The notes beneath the pieces were generated by a model. The model had not been told where the DNA came from and ran no database searches. It was given only the letters and a program-made list of their open reading frames with translations. A DNA stretch of 64,000 nucleotides from the NCBI RefSeq assembly GCF_003335105.1, contig NZ_QFWQ01000007.1:62001-126000 (forward strand). The letters are read 5' to 3'. Each line of letters starts with the position of its first letter. The first letter of the stretch is position 1. The translations under genes were made by a program, and so were the position numbers. This document shows, piece by piece, positions 17,092 through 25,772 of this stretch. Source of the DNA: Rhodanobacter denitrificans. GTDB taxonomy: Bacteria; Pseudomonadota; Gammaproteobacteria; Xanthomonadales; Rhodanobacteraceae.

Positions 17092-17628
17092 ATGAAACGA
17101 TCCCGCACCGCCGCCCTGCTGCTGATGAGCACGGCTCCGTTGTTGCTGACCGCCTGCGACCGCAGCGAAAGCGCCTCGCGCGAAGGCCTGTACACCTCGG
17201 TCGCGGCCTGCGTGGCGCAGACCAACGACAGCGCCACCTGCCAGCAGGCGTTCGCCAAGGCGCAGCAGGACGCGACGGCCACCGCGCCGCGCTTCGCCAA
17301 CCGCGAGGCGTGCGAGGCCAGCTACGGCAAGGAGCAGTGCGCCGAACGCAGCGACGGCGGCAATCATTCGTTCTTCGGCCCGCTGATGACCGGCTTCTTC
17401 CTGTCGCAGATGATGCGCAACGGCATGGCCGCGAGCGGCTTCAACAGCGCGCCCGCGTTCCGCGACAGCAACGGCGGCTGGCAGCGCCCGGCCGCCGGTG
17501 CCGGCGGCGTCTACAGCGGCGGCGCCGGCACCGCGATGGTGCCGGTCAACGCCACGCCGAACCGTGCGGTCACGGTCAGCCGTTCCGGCTTCGGCACGTC
17601 CGGCAGCAGCCGCGGCATCGGCGGCTGA
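17092..17628 (+). CDS. DUF1190 (YgiB-like) lipoprotein
   Basis: A 178-residue protein with a lipoprotein signal (lipobox LTAC, Cys 22) and the DUF1190 pattern: YTSVAACVAQTNDSATCQQAFAKA, then NREACEASYGKEQCAERS. The spaced Cys residues probably pair in the periplasm. The C-terminal half is Gly/Ser/Ala-rich with SFFGPLMTGFFLSQMM and ends in a low-complexity GFGTSGSSRGIGG. Its stop overlaps the start of the ygiC-like gene (TGATG), as in the E. coli ygiB-ygiC pair. Function unknown. Confidence 0.88.
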   Translation: MKRSRTAALLLMSTAPLLLTACDRSESASREGLYTSVAACVAQTNDSATCQQAFAKAQQDATATAPRFANREACEASYGKEQCAERSDGGNHSFFGPLMTGFFLSQMMRNGMAASGFNSAPAFRDSNGGWQRPAAGAGGVYSGGAGTAMVPVNATPNRAVTVSRSGFGTSGSSRGIGG

Positions 17629-18806
17629 TGCGCCGCATCGCCACGGCCGAGCGCCCCGACTGGCGCGCCAAGGCCGCCGCCTGCGGCTTCGGCTTCCACA
17701 CCATCGACGACGCTCCATACTGGGACGAGTCGGCGTACTACGCGTTCACCTTGCGCGAGATCGAGCAGGACATCGAGGCGCCCACGGAAGAACTGCACGC
17801 GATGGCGCTGGACATGATCGAGCGCATCATGGGCAGCGAACAGCAGTTGCGCCAGCTGGCGATCCCCGAACCTTACTGGGACTGGATCGCCGAAAGCTGG
17901 CGCAAGCGCGACCCGCACCTCTACGGCCGCCTGGATTTCGCCTACGACGGCACCGGCCCGGCCAGGCTCTATGAGCTGAACTACGACACGCCGACCTCGC
18001 TGTTCGAAGCCGCGTTCTTCCAGTGGCAATGGCTGGAGGACCAGCTCGCGCGCGGCGTGCTGCCCGCCGGCAGCGACCAGTTCAACTCGATCTACGAATC
18101 CCTGGTGGAAGCGTTCGGCACGATCGCGCGCGGAATCGCGCGGCCGTTCCACTTCGCCGCCGTGCGCGACTCGGTGGAGGACCAGGGCACGGTCGCCTAC
18201 CTGCGCGACTGCGCGCTGCAGGCCGGCATCGACTGCGGCGCGCTGGCGATCGAGGACATCGGCATCTCCGCCGACGGCCGCTTCACCGACCTCGACGACA
18301 ACGTGATCGGCTGCCTGTTCAAGCTGTATCCGCTGGAGGACCTGTTCCGCGAATCGTTCGGTGCGTACCTGCCGCGCGCCGGCCTGCAGCTGATCGAGCC
18401 GCCGTGGAAGGCGCTGCTCAGCAACAAGGGCATCCTGCCGCTGCTGTGGGAGGCGCATCGCGGCCATCCGAACCTGCTGGCCGCCGAATTCGACGGCGGC
18501 GGCGCGCTGCCGCGCGGCTGGGTGCGCAAGCCGCTGCATTCGCGCGAGGGCGCCAATATCGCGATGCACCTGGACGACGGCCGCGAGCTGCGCACCGGCG
18601 GCCCCTACGACGGTCCGTGCGTCCGCCAGGCCTGCCATCCGCTGCCCGGCTTCGATGGCCAGCATCCGCTGGTCGGCAGCTGGGTGGTCGGCGACCGCGC
18701 CTGCGGCATCGGCATCCGCGAGGACCGCTCGCTGGTCACCCAGGACAGCGCCCGCTTCGTGCCGCACGCGATCGTCGAGGAAGCGCGCGGCGTGCTGATG
18801 GCCTGA
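17628..18806 (+). CDS. Glutathionylspermidine synthase-family ATP-grasp protein (YgiC-like)
   Basis: A 392-residue ATP-grasp ligase of the glutathionylspermidine synthase C-domain family without the amidase domain. Landmarks are LYGRLDFAYDGTGPARLYELNYDTPTSLFEA (with the E.N.DTPT segment), LFKLYPLEDLFRESF, LLSNKGILPLLW, and VRKPLHSREGANI. In E. coli the homologues YgiC and YjfC lack demonstrated glutathionylspermidine synthesis and their product is unknown. Translationally coupled to the preceding DUF1190 gene; the two proteins are partners in most genomes. Confidence 0.9.
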   Translation: MRRIATAERPDWRAKAAACGFGFHTIDDAPYWDESAYYAFTLREIEQDIEAPTEELHAMALDMIERIMGSEQQLRQLAIPEPYWDWIAESWRKRDPHLYGRLDFAYDGTGPARLYELNYDTPTSLFEAAFFQWQWLEDQLARGVLPAGSDQFNSIYESLVEAFGTIARGIARPFHFAAVRDSVEDQGTVAYLRDCALQAGIDCGALAIEDIGISADGRFTDLDDNVIGCLFKLYPLEDLFRESFGAYLPRAGLQLIEPPWKALLSNKGILPLLWEAHRGHPNLLAAEFDGGGALPRGWVRKPLHSREGANIAMHLDDGRELRTGGPYDGPCVRQACHPLPGFDGQHPLVGSWVVGDRACGIGIREDRSLVTQDSARFVPHAIVEEARGVLMA

Positions 18807-18897
18807 GCCACATCGCCCTCTGCGGAAAATCGCGACGCCGCACAAATCACTCCGGCCCCGCTCGGCTAAGCTTGCGTCTTTTGGAACGGGACCACGC

Positions 18898-19335
18898 GTG
18901 CGCAACTTTCTCTTTCGCCTGATCGGCATCCTCGAAGTCGCCGGCGGCTTCTATGGCGCGGCGCTGATGCTGCGCCGCCTGCTGCCGCTGGGTTCGACCC
19001 ACGACAGCATCCTCGCGCTGATCGGCCTGCTCCTGTACGGCTTCGTGCTGGTCGCCGGCGTGCTGCTGCTGGAAGGCAGCGAAGGCGGCGTGCGGCTGTC
19101 GCGCTGGGCGCAGCTGCTGCAGTTGCCGCTGATCGCCACCCCGGTATTCAGTTATGCGCTGCATTGCGGCGCCTTCGTCAACGTGTTCGTCACCCTGCAG
19201 GCCACACCGCGGCTGGGTATCGACTGGCACTTCGGCAGCCAGGGCTTCGTGCTGGCGATGGCCGGGCCGGCGGTGTCGAGGCTGGGCCTCAATCTGCTGG
19301 CGTTGCTGTCGTGGCTGGTGCTGCGGCTGCGCTGA
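18898..19335 (+). CDS. Hypothetical four-span membrane protein
   Basis: A 145-residue hydrophobic protein, probably with four membrane segments (about residues 5-27, 38-58, 68-90 and 118-142). It contains a central LLLEGSEGGVRLSRWAQLLQLPLIATPVFSY and no motif I recognise. The start is a GTG; GGAACGGGA a few bases upstream may act as the ribosome site. It sits alone between the ygiC-like gene and rlmI, all on one strand. Low-complexity shadow reading is unlikely because the hydrophobic segments are regular. Confidence 0.6.
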   Translation: MRNFLFRLIGILEVAGGFYGAALMLRRLLPLGSTHDSILALIGLLLYGFVLVAGVLLLEGSEGGVRLSRWAQLLQLPLIATPVFSYALHCGAFVNVFVTLQATPRLGIDWHFGSQGFVLAMAGPAVSRLGLNLLALLSWLVLRLR

Positions 19336-19346
19336 CGCCGTGATCC

Positions 19347-19370
19347 CTTCCCCTGCCAAGCAGGGAGAGG
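19347..19370. repeat. Degenerate CCTTCCCCTG / CAGGGAGAGG inverted repeat
   Basis: Arms of 10 bp match at eight positions around CCAAG, upstream of rlmI. It belongs with the similar repeats near 16.0 and 24.5 kb. No T-run. Confidence 0.45.
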
Positions 19371-19396
19371 CGCAGAGCACCAGCTATCATGCGTGG

Positions 19397-20569
19397 ATGA
19401 ATACGTCCGCTGCGCTTCCCGTCATCCGCCTGAAATCCGATCGCAGCCCCGGCCATCCGTGGGTGTGGTCGGCGCAGATCTACAAGCCGGAGCAGAAGTT
19501 GCCGCCGGGCAGCGTGGTCGAGGTGCACGACGCGAAGGATCGCTTCGTCGGCCGCGCGTTCTGGAACGGTCACGCGCGCATCGCGCTGCGCCTGCTCGAC
19601 ACGCATCCGGATGCGGTGATCGACTCCGACTGGATCGCCGCGCACATCGCCCGCGCCGTGCAGCTGCGCCGTGACTGGCTGCAGCTCGACCAGGTCAGCG
19701 ATGCCTGGCGCGTAGTGCACAGCGAGGGCGACGGACTCTCCGGGCTGATCGTCGACCGCTACGCCGACGTTCTGGTGATCGAATATTTCGCCGCCGGCAT
19801 GTGGAAGTTCCGCGAGGCGATCCACGCCGCGCTGCTGGCGCACTTCCCCGGCGCGCAGCTGTACTGGTTCGCCGAATCGCACGTGCAGAAGCAGGAATCG
19901 TTCGACTGCCGCAGCCCCGACGTGCCCGCCGCGTTCGAGGTGCGCGAGCACGGCCTGCGCTTCCACGCCGCGCCCGGCTCCGGCCACAAGACCGGTTTCT
20001 TCGCCGACCAGCGCGACAACCGCAAGCGCTTCGCGGAGCTGGCGAAAGGCCGCCGCGTGCTCGATCTGTGCTGCAACGCCGGTGGCTTCGCGGTGCACGC
20101 GATGGCGGCCGGCGCGCGTGAAGCGGTCGGCGTGGATCTGGATGCGGGCATTCTGGAAGTCGCCCGCGCCAACGCCGCCGCGAACAACGTCGCGGTGGCG
20201 TTCGAGCAATCCGACATCTTCGACTGGGTGCGCGCCGCGGTGGCGCGCGGCGAGCGCTACGACGCGGTGATCCTCGACCCGGCCAAGCTCACCCGCGACC
20301 GCAGCAAGGTGATGGACGCGCTGAAGAAGTACTTCGCGATGAACCGCATGACGCTGGACATCATCCCGCCCGGCGGCCTGCTGCTGACCTGCTCGTGCAC
20401 CGGCCTGGTCGGCGAAGGCGAGTTCCTGGAGATGCTGCGCCGGGTGGCGCTCAACGCCGGCCGCGAAATCCAGGTGCTGGAAGTGCGCGGCGCCGGCGCA
20501 GACCATCCGTTCCGCACCGACGTGCCGGAAGGGCGGTACCTGAAGGCAGTGTTCTGCCGGGTGGAGTGA
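19397..20569 (+). CDS. rlmI: 23S rRNA (cytosine-C5) methyltransferase, RlmI family
   Basis: A 390-residue SAM-dependent methyltransferase close to E. coli RlmI (396), which makes m5C1962 in 23S rRNA. An N-terminal PUA-like domain (residues about 1-75; HPWVWSAQIYKPE, GRAFWNGHARIALR) is followed by an EEHUD-like segment and the Rossmann domain. SAM motif I is VLDLCCNAGGFAVHAM, motif IV DPAKLTRDRS and the CSCTGLV motif carries the expected catalytic Cys. A TATCAT hexamer ends 6 bases before the ATG and there is no Shine-Dalgarno, so a leaderless transcript is possible. An ATG 8 bases upstream is out of frame. Confidence 0.92.
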   Translation: MNTSAALPVIRLKSDRSPGHPWVWSAQIYKPEQKLPPGSVVEVHDAKDRFVGRAFWNGHARIALRLLDTHPDAVIDSDWIAAHIARAVQLRRDWLQLDQVSDAWRVVHSEGDGLSGLIVDRYADVLVIEYFAAGMWKFREAIHAALLAHFPGAQLYWFAESHVQKQESFDCRSPDVPAAFEVREHGLRFHAAPGSGHKTGFFADQRDNRKRFAELAKGRRVLDLCCNAGGFAVHAMAAGAREAVGVDLDAGILEVARANAAANNVAVAFEQSDIFDWVRAAVARGERYDAVILDPAKLTRDRSKVMDALKKYFAMNRMTLDIIPPGGLLLTCSCTGLVGEGEFLEMLRRVALNAGREIQVLEVRGAGADHPFRTDVPEGRYLKAVFCRVE

Positions 20570-20584
20570 GCCCTCCGGAGTTCC

Positions 20585-20655
20585 GTAGGGCGGGCACCGC
20601 CCGCCGCCCCACCTCACATCCACAAGGACCAAAGCCGGCGGGCAGCCCGCCCTAC
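20585..20655. repeat. GTAG-headed REP pair (BIME-like), two intact copies facing each other
   Basis: The left copy (20585-20605) is GTAG plus a perfect 7-bp stem GGCGGGC/GCCCGCC with loop ACC. The right copy, read from 20655 to 20637 on the minus strand, is GTAG plus the same stem with a one-base loop. The two also pair with each other over 12 bp. The design matches GTAG-headed REPs such as SMAG elements of Stenotrophomonas maltophilia. It lies in the convergent gap between rlmI and the flavoprotein gene. Confidence 0.8.
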
Positions 20656-20698
20656 GAGGCTGCCGGATGGATCAGGGTCGCCTTTCGGTAGAGGTTGT

Positions 20699-21892
20699 TT
20701 ACGCGTTGCGCGGCAGTCGCCCGCGCAGCGAGGCGGCGTCGAACGGCCCGGGTTGCGCGATCAGCTCGCGCGCAGCGTCCACCTGGCCCCAGGTGTTCCA
20801 CAACAGCACGCCGCGCACGCGGCCGCCGTCGAGGTAGTACACCACGCCCTCGCGGTTCGGCTCGCGCCAGTCCTCGACCACCTGCAGCCGCGTGTCGAGC
20901 AGGCCGACCGCCTCGTAGCCGAGGTCGAACAGGTCCGAATAGAAGAACGGCAGCACGGTGTATTCCCCGGCCACGCCGGCCATTGCGCGGCCGGCATGCC
21001 GGCCCATGCTGACCGCCGCGTCCTCGTGCTCCACGCGCAGGCGCCGGCCCAGCGCCGGGTTGTGGAAGTTGGCCACGTCGCCGGCGGCCCAGATGTCCGC
21101 GTCACTGCTGCGCAGCTGGGCATCGACCACGATGCCGTCGTCGACGGCGACTCCGGCCTGCTCGGCCAGCGCGGTGTTCGGCGTCACGCCGAGACCGGCC
21201 ACCGCCGCCTCCACGCGCAGCAGGCTGCCGTCGGACAACACCAGTTCCACGCCGCCGTCGGTGGGGTTGCTGCCTTGCACGCGCACGCCGGCGCGCACGT
21301 CAGCGCCGCGACTGCGGTAATAGTCGTCGAGATAATGCGCCAGGCCCTCGGGGTAGCGCCCCGCGCCGATCGTCCCGCCGGGAAACAGCAGGGTCACCTT
21401 GCAGCCAAGGCTGCACAATGATGCCGCCAGCTCGCAGCCGATGAAGCCGCCGCCGATCACCGCGATGAAGGCACCGGGCTGAGCGTAACGGCGCAAGGCC
21501 TGGTAATCGTCCAGCGTGCGGAAATGGATGATCCGCTCGCCGCCCTCGAACGGCAGCCGCCGCGGGGTGGCGCCGGTGGCCAGCAGCAGGCGGCGGTAGC
21601 GGTAGCTGTCGCCGCGGTCGTCGTGCGCGGTGCGCGCCACGCGGTCCAGCGACTCGACATGCCGGCCCGTATGCAGCGTCGCGCCGCTTCGCGCGGTGGC
21701 AAGGTCGATGTCGGCCACCGACTTGTCGCCCTTCCACAGCGCCTTGGACAGCGGCGGCCGCTGGTACGGCGGCTGCGCCTCGGCACCGACGATGCCGACG
21801 TTCGCCGCGGCATCGATCTCGCGGATCGCCTTGGCGGCCGCGTCGGCGGCCATGCCGCCGCCGATGATCAGGTAATCGTGAACATGTTCCAT
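20699..21892 (-). CDS. FAD-dependent NAD(P)H oxidoreductase (AIF / ferredoxin-reductase-like)
   Basis: A 397-residue two-dinucleotide-binding flavoprotein. FAD motif YLIIGGGMAADAAAKAIREI at residues 7-26, PYQRPPLSKALWKG, ATGATPRRLPFEGG, a second Rossmann AVIGGGFIGCELAASL for NAD(P)H, and the FAD-ribityl motif DIWAAGDVANF. The C-terminal region (PFFYSDLFDLGYEAVG) resembles apoptosis-inducing-factor-like and rubredoxin/ferredoxin reductases. A GGAGACAG ribosome site supports the ATG; the frame is open upstream across rmuC antisense, which I reject. No partner ferredoxin is adjacent. Divergent from rmuC. Confidence 0.9.
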   Translation of the reverse strand: MEHVHDYLIIGGGMAADAAAKAIREIDAAANVGIVGAEAQPPYQRPPLSKALWKGDKSVADIDLATARSGATLHTGRHVESLDRVARTAHDDRGDSYRYRRLLLATGATPRRLPFEGGERIIHFRTLDDYQALRRYAQPGAFIAVIGGGFIGCELAASLCSLGCKVTLLFPGGTIGAGRYPEGLAHYLDDYYRSRGADVRAGVRVQGSNPTDGGVELVLSDGSLLRVEAAVAGLGVTPNTALAEQAGVAVDDGIVVDAQLRSSDADIWAAGDVANFHNPALGRRLRVEHEDAAVSMGRHAGRAMAGVAGEYTVLPFFYSDLFDLGYEAVGLLDTRLQVVEDWREPNREGVVYYLDGGRVRGVLLWNTWGQVDAARELIAQPGPFDAASLRGRLPRNA

Positions 21893-22015
21893 ATCTGTCT
21901 CCCGGGCCGACGGATCGGCCCATGATGCACCGCTGCGGCAGCAGCGACGTGAAATAGGCGCAGCCGATGAGACCACTCGACGTACACTGGATGCATCGAC
22001 CCGGGAAAACGTTCC

Positions 22016-23458
22016 ATGCCGCTCAACGAAGTCCTGCTGATTGCCCTCGTCATCCTCGCCGCGCTGGTGCTGCTGTTGCAGATCGCGGTGCTGCTGCGCG
22101 GACGCGGCGACCCCGGCCTGGGCGCGAAACTCGATGCCCTGAAGGACGACAGCGCACGCGTCGAACGCACCCTGCGCGAGGAACAGCGCGCCGGGCGCGA
22201 GGAGCTGCAACAGGGTTTCGACCGTTTCCGTAGACACGTCGGCGAGCAGCTCGGCGGCATGTCGCAGCAGCAGGCCGAGAGGATCGACGGCTTCGGCCAG
22301 CGCCTCGCCGCCCTCACCGACGGTACCAGCCAGGGCCTGCAGACGCTGGCGCAGCAACTCGCCGAGGACGCGCGCAAGAGCCGCGCGGAAACCACGCTCG
22401 CGCTCAACCATTTCGGCGAGCAGCAGCAGCAGCGCTTCAGCGCGCTCGGCGCTGAACACGAGAAGCGCATGGGCGAGGTGCGCGCCACGCTGGAGGCCAA
22501 GCTCGGCGCGATCCAGCAGGACAACGCAGCCAAGCTCGAGCAGATGCGCGCCACCGTCGACGAGAAGCTGCACGCCACGCTCGAAACCCGCCTCGGCGAG
22601 TCCTTCAAGCTGGTGTCCGAACGGCTCGAAGCGGTGCAGCGCGGGCTGGGCGAGATGCAGACCCTGGCCACCGGCGTCGGCGACCTGAAGCGCGTGCTCG
22701 GCAACGTGAAGACACGCGGCGTACTGGGCGAAACCCAGCTCGGCGCCCTGCTCGAACAGCTGCTCACGTCCGACCAGTACGCCGCCAACGTGGCCGTGGT
22801 GCCCAACGCCGACGCGCGGGTGGAATACGCCATCCACATGCCGAACGGTGTCGACGGCGCCCCATTGTGGCTACCGATCGACGCCAAGTTCCCGCTCGAG
22901 GATTACCAGCGTCTGCAGGAGGCCCAGGAAAACGCCAGCGCCGTCGCCGCCGCGGACGCCGCCAACGCGCTGGAGCGACGCGTGCGTGAGGAAGCCAAAC
23001 GCATACGCAGCAAGTACGTGGTGCCGCCGCACACGGTGGATTTCGCCATCCTGTTCCTGCCCACCGAGGGCCTGTTCGCCGAAGTGCTGCGGCGGCCGGG
23101 CCTGTTCGAGTCGCTGCAGCGCGACCATCACATCACGGTCGCCGGGCCGACCACGCTGGCGGCGATCCTGACCAGCCTCAAGGCCGGCTTCCGCACGCTG
23201 GCGATCGAAAAGCGCAGCAGCGAGGTATGGCAACTGCTGGGCGCGGTCAAGACCGAATTCGGCAAGTTCGGCGCGGTGCTGGACAAGGTCAAGAAGAATC
23301 TCGACCAGGCCAGCAACCAGATCGACGCGACCGGCGTGCGTACCCGCGCCATCGAACGCAGACTGCGCGGCGTGGAAACCGCCCCGGGCGAAGTCACCCG
23401 ACAATTGCTGGACGACGTGCCCGCACCGGACGACAGCGACGACGACGCCGAGACGTGA
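22016..23458 (+). CDS. rmuC: DNA recombination protein RmuC
   Basis: A 480-residue protein with an N-terminal membrane segment (residues about 6-28), a long Gln/Glu/Arg-rich coiled coil (about 35-210), and the RmuC nuclease-like domain. The latter includes LGNVKTRGVLGETQLGALLEQLL, WLPIDAKFPLEDYQRL, PHTVDFAILFLPTEGLFAEVLRRPGL and VAGPTTLAAILTSLKAGFRTLAIE. RmuC limits inversions at short inverted repeats in E. coli. The C-terminus is acidic (DDSDDDAET). folE follows after 76 bp on the same strand. Confidence 0.95.
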   Translation: MPLNEVLLIALVILAALVLLLQIAVLLRGRGDPGLGAKLDALKDDSARVERTLREEQRAGREELQQGFDRFRRHVGEQLGGMSQQQAERIDGFGQRLAALTDGTSQGLQTLAQQLAEDARKSRAETTLALNHFGEQQQQRFSALGAEHEKRMGEVRATLEAKLGAIQQDNAAKLEQMRATVDEKLHATLETRLGESFKLVSERLEAVQRGLGEMQTLATGVGDLKRVLGNVKTRGVLGETQLGALLEQLLTSDQYAANVAVVPNADARVEYAIHMPNGVDGAPLWLPIDAKFPLEDYQRLQEAQENASAVAAADAANALERRVREEAKRIRSKYVVPPHTVDFAILFLPTEGLFAEVLRRPGLFESLQRDHHITVAGPTTLAAILTSLKAGFRTLAIEKRSSEVWQLLGAVKTEFGKFGAVLDKVKKNLDQASNQIDATGVRTRAIERRLRGVETAPGEVTRQLLDDVPAPDDSDDDAET

Positions 23459-23534
23459 CTTCCCCGCCACGCCCGGACCTGCGCCGGCTTGACGCGGACG
23501 TTAAACTGCCCCATCCGTCCACCCGAGATTCCCC

Positions 23535-24137
23535 ATGAGCGAGCAGCGCAACCCTTACGATGTCAGCCAGGAGCAGGCCGAGGAGGCAGTGCGCACGCTG
23601 CTGCGCTGGGCCGGCGAGGATCCTTCGCGCGAGGGTCTGCTGGACACCCCGAAGCGGGTGGTGAAGGCGTACCGCGACTGGTTCTCCGGCTACGAATCCG
23701 ACCCGGGCGACTACCTGCGCCGCACCTTCAAGGAGGTGAACGGCTACGACGAGATGGTGGTGCTGCGCGACATCGAGTTCGAGAGCCACTGCGAGCACCA
23801 CATGGCGCCGATCATCGGGCGCGCCCATGTCGGCTACCTGCCGACCAACCGGGTGGTGGGCATCAGCAAGCTGGCGCGCGTGGTCGAAGGCTTCGCGCGC
23901 CGTTTCCAGGTGCAGGAAAAGCTCACCGCGCAGATCGCGCAGTGCATCCAGGAGACCCTGCAGCCGGCCGGTGTGGCGGTGGTGGTCGACGCCAGCCACG
24001 AGTGCATGACCACTCGCGGCGTGCACAAGCGCGGCGTGTCGATGGTGACCAGCCAGATGCTCGGCACCTTCCGCGACGATGCGCGCACCCGCGCCGAATT
24101 TCTGCAGTTCATCGGCATCCACGGCGGCCACCGCTGA
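23535..24137 (+). CDS. folE: GTP cyclohydrolase I
   Basis: A 200-residue homodecameric enzyme that converts GTP to dihydroneopterin triphosphate, the first step of folate synthesis. Zinc and active-site residues are present: [18 protein letters not shown] (Cys and His ligands), [22 protein letters not shown], and ECMTTRGV with the second Cys ligand. Length and order are normal. The stop codon overlaps the start of the EF-hand gene (TGATG). No regulatory element such as a THF riboswitch was seen upstream. Confidence 0.97.
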   Translation: MSEQRNPYDVSQEQAEEAVRTLLRWAGEDPSREGLLDTPKRVVKAYRDWFSGYESDPGDYLRRTFKEVNGYDEMVVLRDIEFESHCEHHMAPIIGRAHVGYLPTNRVVGISKLARVVEGFARRFQVQEKLTAQIAQCIQETLQPAGVAVVVDASHECMTTRGVHKRGVSMVTSQMLGTFRDDARTRAEFLQFIGIHGGHR

Positions 24138-24463
24138 TGCGGCGCGCCGCCATCGCCGCGGCGCTCCTGCTGCCGCTGGCCGCGCTCGCGCAGGACTCGC
24201 GCGCGGACTACCTCAGGCTGTTCGACGCCAACGGTGACGGCAAGGTGAGCGAAGCCGAATACGTGGCCTACATGAGCCGGGGCTTCGAGCGCATGGACAC
24301 CAACCACGACGGCGTACTGGAAAGCGGCGAACTGCCCGGTAGCCGCGGCAAACCGATCACGCTGAAGGAATACCAGGACAACCTTCGCCGCCAGTTCCAC
24401 AAGCTCGACCGCCACCACCACGGCTACCTCGACGCCCGTGAACTGACCGCGCCGCCGCGCTGA
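24137..24463 (+). CDS. Secreted EF-hand calcium-binding protein
   Basis: A 108-residue protein with a signal peptide (about residues 1-19, ending LAALAQ) and three EF-hand loops. Loop 1 is D30-A-N-G-D-G to Glu 41 and loop 2 is D54-T-N-H-D-G to Glu 65, both canonical. Loop 3 (D91-R-H-H-H-G to Glu 102) has His at two ligand positions and may bind another metal or none. It is likely periplasmic. The start overlaps the folE stop, implying coupled translation. Function unknown. Confidence 0.85.
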   Translation: MRRAAIAAALLLPLAALAQDSRADYLRLFDANGDGKVSEAEYVAYMSRGFERMDTNHDGVLESGELPGSRGKPITLKEYQDNLRRQFHKLDRHHHGYLDARELTAPPR

Positions 24464-24479
24464 ACCTCAGAGCCGTCTC

Positions 24480-24562
24480 CCTTCCCGCAAGCAGGGAAGG
24501 AGCAGGGGCAGGCCGGCCTTCGCTCATGCCATCGGCACTACCTCCCCTGCCTGGAGGGGAGG
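24480..24562. repeat. Two short inverted repeats between folE-EF-hand and natB
   Basis: CCTTCCC/GGGAAGG (24480-24500) and CCTCCCC/GGGGAGG (24541-24562) flank a GC-rich spacer in a convergent junction. They resemble the CTCCC-type repeats near 16.0 and 19.35 kb. Neither is followed by a T-run, but together they could act as an RNA-stabilising or attenuating structure for both operons. Confidence 0.5.
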
Positions 24563-24575
24563 AGCCATGCATGGC

Positions 24576-25772
24576 TCAGGCCGAGATCGCCAGCTTCTCC
24601 GAACGGTACAGCTGCGCGGTCACCAGCACCGCGAGCAGTGCCGCCGCCGTGCTGCCAGCCAGGCACAGGCCGAGCTGTTCGCCGCTGACACCGTCGCCGC
24701 GCAGCAGCTGCATGATGCCGAGGTTCTGGCCCAGCAGCGGCACCGCATACATCCACGCCTGCGCCTTGATCGGCATGAACGACAGCAACAGGCTGGGGAT
24801 GATCGGCACCAGCATCAGCAGCGAGATGTAGGTCTGCGCCTCGCGATAGCTCTTGGCGAACGCCGCCACCATCGACTGCAGCGCGGCCAGCAGGACCACC
24901 AGCGGCAGCATCAGCAGCAGCACGCAAGTGGCGAAGCGCAGGCCGAGGTCCAGCTCCATGCCGATCTTGCCGGCGGGGATGAACTGCCCCACCACCGCGA
25001 ACGCCAGCAGGGTGATCAGCAGGCTGGCGGTGGAGAACGCGCAGATCGCCGCCAGCTTGCCGCACAGGATCTTCCAGCGCGGCACCGGGTTGGCGAACAG
25101 CGGTTCCAGCGACTGCCGTTCGCGCTCGCCGGCGGTGAGGTCGATCGCCAGGTACATGCCGCCCATGAAGATGGTGATCACGAAGAAGTACGGCAGCATC
25201 GCAAACATCAGCACCGCGCGCGACTGTGGCGTGGCCTGGTCGCGCCGGGCCACCTGCAGCGGCCACGCCGTGCCCGGCGAGAGGCCGCGCGCGACCAGCC
25301 GCATCGCGCCCTGCTGGCGGGCATAGCCTTCGACCAGTTTGGTCACCCGCTCCACCGAGGTATTGGCGTCGCGCTGCGAGGAGTCGTAGAACAGCTCCAC
25401 CTGCACCGGCTCGCCCTCGCGCCAGGCCTTGCCGTAACCGGGCGCGATGCGCAGCACCACGTCGGCGTCCTGCTTGCGCACCGCCTGGGCGGGGTCGGCC
25501 ACCGGCGCGCCCGGCACCACGCCGCCGGCCTTCAATGCAGAGACCAGGTTCGGCGCGTGTTCGGCGCCGATCACCGGTACCGGCAGCGGTTTCTCGGCCT
25601 TGTCCAGTTCGCGGGTGAGGGCGTAGTTGATCATCATCACGAACAGCAGCGGCCCCAGCAGCGGGCCGGTGAGAAAGGCGCTGACGAGGGTCCGGCGGTC
25701 GCGCAGGTTCTCCTTCACCTCTTTCAGGAACACGGTGAGGAAGGCGCGGGTTTTCGGGGTTGCCTTGTTCAT
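24576..25772 (-). CDS. natB: ABC-2 type exporter permease, NatB-like
   Basis: A 398-residue integral membrane protein. One N-terminal segment (about residues 30-50) is followed by a large extracytoplasmic domain (about 55-190) and five or six C-terminal membrane segments, the layout of NatB/YhaP-type permeases. AGERERQSLEPLFANPV is the conserved cytoplasmic motif of this group. NatAB of Bacillus exports sodium; many relatives export other compounds, so the substrate is open. Start overlaps the natA stop (ATGA). It is the last gene of a six-gene leftward operon. Confidence 0.88.
   Translation of the reverse strand: MNKATPKTRAFLTVFLKEVKENLRDRRTLVSAFLTGPLLGPLLFVMMINYALTRELDKAEKPLPVPVIGAEHAPNLVSALKAGGVVPGAPVADPAQAVRKQDADVVLRIAPGYGKAWREGEPVQVELFYDSSQRDANTSVERVTKLVEGYARQQGAMRLVARGLSPGTAWPLQVARRDQATPQSRAVLMFAMLPYFFVITIFMGGMYLAIDLTAGERERQSLEPLFANPVPRWKILCGKLAAICAFSTASLLITLLAFAVVGQFIPAGKIGMELDLGLRFATCVLLLMLPLVVLLAALQSMVAAFAKSYREAQTYISLLMLVPIIPSLLLSFMPIKAQAWMYAVPLLGQNLGIMQLLRGDGVSGEQLGLCLAGSTAAALLAVLVTAQLYRSEKLAISA

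Noticed and set aside
21893..22837. N-terminal extension of the AIF-like flavoprotein antisense to rmuC
   Set aside because: The extension is rmuC antisense sequence; a ribosome site and the FAD motif place the start at 21892.
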